Made by a program: the position numbers and the translations under genes. The notes beneath the pieces were generated by a model. The model did no database searches, was not told where the DNA came from, and was given only the letters and a program-made list of their open reading frames with translations. Positions 13,673 through 16,299 of a stretch of DNA of 16,299 bases are shown here, one piece after another. Origin of the DNA: CAZHRJ01 sp964534765 (GTDB lineage Bacteria > Lindowbacteria > 2-12-FULL-62-27); NCBI GenBank assembly GCA_964534765.1, contig CAZHRJ010000070.1, positions 1 to 16,299 on the forward strand. Direction: 5' to 3'. The first letter of the stretch is position 1; every line of letters starts with the position of its first letter.

Positions 13673-14124
13673 TGACGTCGTCGAGGGTGTCACTTGCCCT
13701 TTTCATCCTGAGATGTTCCCTTGGCCTCTTTCTATTGCTCTGGAGCTTCGACAAAATGGTGGAACCGGCGTCGACGGTCATAATCTTCAAACATTTTTAC
13801 GGCCTTACCGTCTCGCCGAATGTGGCCGGCTGGATTGGCGTTCTTGAAGCCCTTTTGAGTCTGGCCATCCTTGCGGGGTTTCGTAAAACGATTTCGTACG
13901 GATTGGGCCTTGTCCTCCACGCCGTCTCGACTCTTTCGACCTCTGAGCAACTCCTCTCGCCGTTCGGCCAAAACCATCTCTTCATCGCCGCCGTACCGGT
14001 TTTGGCCGGATTCATCGTGCTTTTCCTCTTGCGCGACCTTGACACCCTCTGGTGCGCCGACCGTCCACAGGGGCCTCGCCAGAACAAACATATCGTCTAC
14101 GTCGGCGGCCGAAGTAACCGGTAA
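13669..14124 (+). CDS. DoxX-family integral membrane protein
   Basis: The 151-residue protein has four hydrophobic segments (about 8-26, 52-71, 76-93 and 105-122). The first contains LRCSLGLFLLLWSFDKMVEP, the usual DoxX opening of a helix ending in a KM/KL pair, followed by a short amphipathic stretch FKHFYGLTVSP. The second segment GWIGVLEALLSLAILAGF carries the family's conserved glutamate (E60). DoxX relatives include subunits of thiosulfate:quinone oxidoreductase and many uncharacterised membrane proteins tied to redox or sulfur metabolism; nothing here fixes the substrate. The ATG overlaps the preceding stop (ATGATGA), with AGGGGG 8 nt upstream, so it is coupled to the DUF1858-like gene. 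The tail after residue 124 is polar and cytoplasmic-looking. Confidence 0.78.
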   Translation: MMTSSRVSLALFILRCSLGLFLLLWSFDKMVEPASTVIIFKHFYGLTVSPNVAGWIGVLEALLSLAILAGFRKTISYGLGLVLHAVSTLSTSEQLLSPFGQNHLFIAAVPVLAGFIVLFLLRDLDTLWCADRPQGPRQNKHIVYVGGRSNR

Positions 14125-14135
14125 ATACAGAGACA

Positions 14136-14348
14136 ATGGCATCGGCAATTCTCATTGGTCTGGGCGTCATCATGGGCTTGGTCCTCGTACTTCCTTTCAC
14201 GGTTCGCTGGGTGGAAGAAGAACTGGAAGCATTTCTCTTGGTGATGGGCATTGCGGCGGTTACGATGTCCGGTCTTTGGAGCGCGCATCTTGTTACGGAG
14301 ATGCTGGTCGAACCGATCCGTTTTCGTATTTCAACCAATCCGTTTTGA
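14136..14348 (+). pseudogene. Truncated N-terminus of a DUF1646-type membrane transporter
   Basis: The 70-codon frame starts 11 nt after the DoxX-type gene. It reads like the start of the DUF1646 family, putative cation transporters of roughly 350 residues: a first membrane segment ILIGLGVIMGLVLVLPF, the motif VEEELEAFLLVMGIAAVT, then WSAHLVTEMLVEPIRF. It then ends after RISTNPF at TGA 14346-14348, exactly where DNA of the minus-strand DUF5615 gene begins, and no further DUF1646-like sequence is seen in the window. Over 80 percent of the normal protein is missing, so this is almost certainly a broken gene, although the two-helix peptide could still be made. No clear Shine-Dalgarno precedes the ATG. 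Confidence 0.68.
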
Positions 14349-14631
14349 CGAATTCGCCACAAAATATTTCCACAAATTTGGCCGCATATTCTTGAGGGAG
14401 AGCGACTCTCAAAACTTTGACGGCGGAAGAGCGCCTCATGTGGCGAACCATGTGAGCAAATCCCGCGTCTTTCGTGAAACAGAGATCAAATTCCCGGGCA
14501 ATCTCACGGTATAGCGATCCATTTTTGACGCCTTTGAGCCGAAGGCGGTTTACGGAGGTGACGTCGTGACCGAGCTTTGCCAACTCCGCCACCAGCGATT
14601 CGGGCAGATTTTCGTCGAGAAGGATTTTCAC
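14293..14631 (-). CDS. DUF5615-type PIN-like protein (putative toxin)
   Basis: The 112-residue protein, read on the minus strand, opens MKILLDENLPESLVAELAKL with acidic residues D6 and E7. GHDVTSV follows, then GVKNGSLYREIAREFD and the second acidic site FTKDAGF (D55). This is the layout of the DUF5615/Mut7-C-like branch of PIN-like nucleases, which are often the toxin partner of DUF433 proteins. Its ATG overlaps the DUF433 stop (4-nt overlap), so the pair is translationally coupled. The last residues (about 99-112, ENGSVRPASP region) are read from the antisense strand of the truncated DUF1646-like gene, so the native C-terminus has probably been replaced or extended by about 10-15 residues. 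Nuclease activity is inferred from family only. Confidence 0.8.
   Translation of the reverse strand: MKILLDENLPESLVAELAKLGHDVTSVNRLRLKGVKNGSLYREIAREFDLCFTKDAGFAHMVRHMRRSSAVKVLRVALPQEYAAKFVEIFCGEFVKTDWLKYENGSVRPASP
14311..14346 (+). repeat. Imperfect 14-bp direct repeat at a gene junction
   Basis: AACCGATCCGTTTT (14311-14324) and AACCAATCCGTTTT (14333-14346) match at 13 of 14 positions, 22 nt apart start to start. The first copy encodes EPIRF of the truncated DUF1646-like frame; the second lies in the 3' end of the minus-strand DUF5615 gene. The repeat marks the join between the two genes and probably records the recombination or slippage that made it. Confidence 0.65.
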
Positions 14632-14843
14632 ACAGAAGCGAGAATTTCAGAACGCGCCAGTTCCCTTAATACGCCGCGTATGGCTTTTTCCGAAAGGCTG
14701 GGATATTCTCTGACAATTTCCTGAACGGTCATTCCGCAGGCCAGAAGGTCTAGAAGCAACTCGATGGAAATACGGGTATCCCTGACACGCGGTTTGCCAC
14801 CCAAATGATCTTTATCGGCCACAATCCACTTCGTCTTTTTCAT
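14628..14843 (-). CDS. DUF433 protein (putative antitoxin)
   Basis: The 71-residue protein shows the DUF433 pattern throughout: GGKPRVRDTRISIELLLDLL, then CGMTVQEIVREYPSLSEKAI and a final helix RGVLRELARSEIL. DUF433 proteins are small winged-helix or helix-turn-helix proteins found beside DUF5615 PIN-like proteins and regarded as antitoxins that probably bind DNA and repress their own promoter. Its stop overlaps the ATG of the DUF5615 gene by 4 nt, so antitoxin comes first as in most type II modules. The pair is the only minus-strand unit in the window, is AT-richer than its flanks, and faces away from the GT20 fusion gene. Only a weak AGG is seen before the ATG. Confidence 0.85.
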   Translation of the reverse strand: MKKTKWIVADKDHLGGKPRVRDTRISIELLLDLLACGMTVQEIVREYPSLSEKAIRGVLRELARSEILASV

Positions 14844-14852
14844 ATCGCCTGA

Positions 14853-14881
14853 ACCTTACCCCTTACTGTTCTTAGAGTCAA
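14853..14881 (-). promoter_or_regulatory. Weak sigma-70-like promoter candidate for the DUF433/DUF5615 pair
   Basis: Read on the minus strand, TTGACT (14881-14876) is separated by 17 nt from TAAGGT (14858-14853). The -35 is good, the -10 poor. The start codon at 14843 would be almost leaderless, which lowers confidence. Confidence 0.22.
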
Positions 14882-14945
14882 ATCAAAAAATATTTCCCAT
14901 CCGCGGGTTTCCTTGTTCGATTGTTGAGGGTAGAATTATTTCACC

Positions 14946-16299
14946 ATGCGAATCAGCCTTCGTCTGATTGTCTCTTTGGTCATCGCCGTGTCCGCGGTCG
15001 CCTGCTTTTATGCGTATGTGCAGGTCGGCCAGGAAAGAGAGCGGCAGAGTGACGAATTGGATCGTCGTTCCCGGCTCCTGGCGGAGAGTCTCCAGGAGAC
15101 GATTGAGCCTCTCATTGAAAAAGGCCCTTCCGGCGATTTGGAACGCCTTGTGGAGAAATTCGGAAACCGCGAACGGCTCGCGGGTGTTGCGGTCTATGAC
15201 ACCAAGGAAACCCTCGTCGCCGTCACCGCGAGCCTCGCCGCGGCTCTTCCCACGCCGCCGCCTGTTGTGGGTGAAGCGATGGCCGGCGATGTCGATGTCG
15301 GCCGATTTGAGACATTCGACAACAAGGAAATGCACATCTACGCCCTGCCCCTTCGATTCCAGGAAAAAATGGTGGGGTGCCTCCTCATCTTTCATGACGC
15401 AACTTTCATCCAGATCCAACTGAACCGGATCTGGCGCCAAACTTTTCAACGGCTTCTCGTCCAGATGGTGCTCATCGCGATTGTGACCTTGCTCATCGTC
15501 CGGTGGAGCATCGCCGGGCCGATCGCCCGGATGGCGGAATGGATGAAAAAGCTCCGCGCGGGAGATGACTCGGAGCCATTTTCATTGCCGAAGGAAGATA
15601 TGTTCTCACCCCTCGCCAAGGAAGCCACGCGGTTTGCGCAGCATCTTTCAAGCGCAAAGCAGGCGGCGGAGGATGAGGCGCGGCTTAGACAAGAGGCGTC
15701 GACCCTCTGGACGCCGGAACGGCTGAAAGAACACATCCGGTCCAAACTTCGGGGCAGTTCGCTTGTTGTGGTTTCCAATCGGGAGCCTTACATGCACATT
15801 CGCCGGGGCAGGAACGTCGAATGCATTGTTCCCGCCGGGGGACTCGTGACGGCGCTCGAACCCGTTCTGCGTTCCTGCGGCGGCACGTGGATCGCCCATG
15901 GGTCCGGCGACGCCGACTGGGAGGGATTGGACGAAAAAAATCGCATCAAAGTTCCGCCCGATGATCCGCTCTATACGCTGAAACGAGTGGCGCTGACCAG
16001 AGAAGAGGAGAACGGATATTACTACGGGTTCTCCAACGAGGGACTCTGGCCGCTCTGTCACATCGCGCATACACGGCCGCTCTTCAGGGCGGAGGACTGG
16101 GCGTATTACCAGAAAGCCAACCGGAAATTTGCCGCCGCAGTTCTGGAGGAACTGAAGGACGTGGAATCGCCCTGCGTTCTGATCCAGGATTATCATTTCG
16201 CCCTCCTGCCGCGGATGATCAAGGACGAGCGGCCGGACGCGCGGATCGCGCTCTTTTGGCACATCCCCTGGACCAACCCCGAGGCGTTCGGCATATGTC
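14946..16299 (+). CDS. Membrane sensor/HAMP-like region fused to a GT20 trehalose-6-phosphate synthase domain (partial at window end)
   Basis: The frame is open from ATG 14946 to the window edge, giving 451 residues. A first membrane helix (about 7-25) and a second (about 170-187) flank a periplasmic domain of about 145 residues, as in receptors. A HAMP-like linker follows (WSIAGPIARMAEWMKKLRAG, then a coiled, charged stretch to about 265). The rest matches family GT20: VVVSNREP (SNR 277-279), PAGGLVTALEP (PAGGL 296-300), YYYGFSNEGLWPLCH (361-370 core), QDYHFALLPRM (D415, H417) and FWHIPWTNPEAF (H439). The enzyme class transfers glucose from a nucleotide sugar to glucose-6-phosphate, making trehalose-6-phosphate, an osmolyte precursor; glucosylglycerol-phosphate synthases look alike. 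The donor-binding half is beyond the window. GAGGG lies 15 nt before the ATG, rather far. I infer synthesis tethered to the inner membrane and gated by an external cue. Confidence 0.85.
   Translation, partial: MRISLRLIVSLVIAVSAVACFYAYVQVGQERERQSDELDRRSRLLAESLQETIEPLIEKGPSGDLERLVEKFGNRERLAGVAVYDTKETLVAVTASLAAALPTPPPVVGEAMAGDVDVGRFETFDNKEMHIYALPLRFQEKMVGCLLIFHDATFIQIQLNRIWRQTFQRLLVQMVLIAIVTLLIVRWSIAGPIARMAEWMKKLRAGDDSEPFSLPKEDMFSPLAKEATRFAQHLSSAKQAAEDEARLRQEASTLWTPERLKEHIRSKLRGSSLVVVSNREPYMHIRRGRNVECIVPAGGLVTALEPVLRSCGGTWIAHGSGDADWEGLDEKNRIKVPPDDPLYTLKRVALTREEENGYYYGFSNEGLWPLCHIAHTRPLFRAEDWAYYQKANRKFAAAVLEELKDVESPCVLIQDYHFALLPRMIKDERPDARIALFWHIPWTNPEAFGIC

Noticed and set aside
1..16299. CRISPR array, insertion sequence or integrase
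   Set aside because: No regularly spaced direct repeats, terminal inverted repeats or transposase/integrase motifs were found on reading either strand.

Overview
The window is gene-dense DNA with high GC outside a few AT-richer gaps, almost entirely coding on the + strand. It carries a sigma-54 activator, exported proteins with Sec signal peptides, an ExbB/ExbD/TonB set and periplasmic TPR proteins, so it comes from a diderm (Gram-negative) bacterium. The mix resembles deltaproteobacterial, Nitrospirota-like or candidate-phylum genomes, but the sequence alone does not fix the lineage. No rRNA, tRNA, CRISPR array or transposase gene is visible, and no gene-free stretch exceeds 300 bases.

Layout. 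1-1865 is signalling: the 3' end of an NtrC-type sigma-54 activator, a soluble receiver-histidine kinase (REC-HisKA-HATPase) behind a plausible -24/-12 promoter, and a decayed receiver remnant. 2050-3008 holds a small exported lysine-rich protein and a divergent stand-alone receiver. 3029-13107 is a tight run: exported FecR-domain protein, giant periplasmic TPR protein (about 1594 aa), small protein with two hydrophobic segments, ExbB-like channel, ExbD-like subunit, TonB-like protein, and a second exported protein with a beta-rich N-terminal half and kinesin-light-chain-like TPRs. Gaps are from -4 to 36 nt, so it is probably one transcript. 13111-14348 holds small membrane or accessory genes: a PGPGW-type protein, a DUF1858-like protein lacking the family cysteines, a DoxX-type protein, and a DUF1646-like gene cut off after about 64 residues. 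On the - strand, 14293-14843 is a two-gene DUF433/DUF5615 module of toxin-antitoxin type, abutting the truncated gene at a 14-bp imperfect direct repeat. From 14946 to the window end is a gene fusing a membrane sensor-like region and HAMP-like linker to a trehalose-6-phosphate-synthase-type (GT20) domain.

How it may work. ExbB, ExbD and TonB normally pass proton-motive force to outer-membrane receptors. No receptor lies here; the motor is sandwiched between two large periplasmic TPR proteins and a FecR-domain protein. I infer a self-contained energised envelope machine in which the TPR proteins are partners or scaffolds of the TonB arm. Its substrate cannot be read from the sequence. This cluster and the sensor-HAMP-GT20 fusion are the two most interesting systems in the window.
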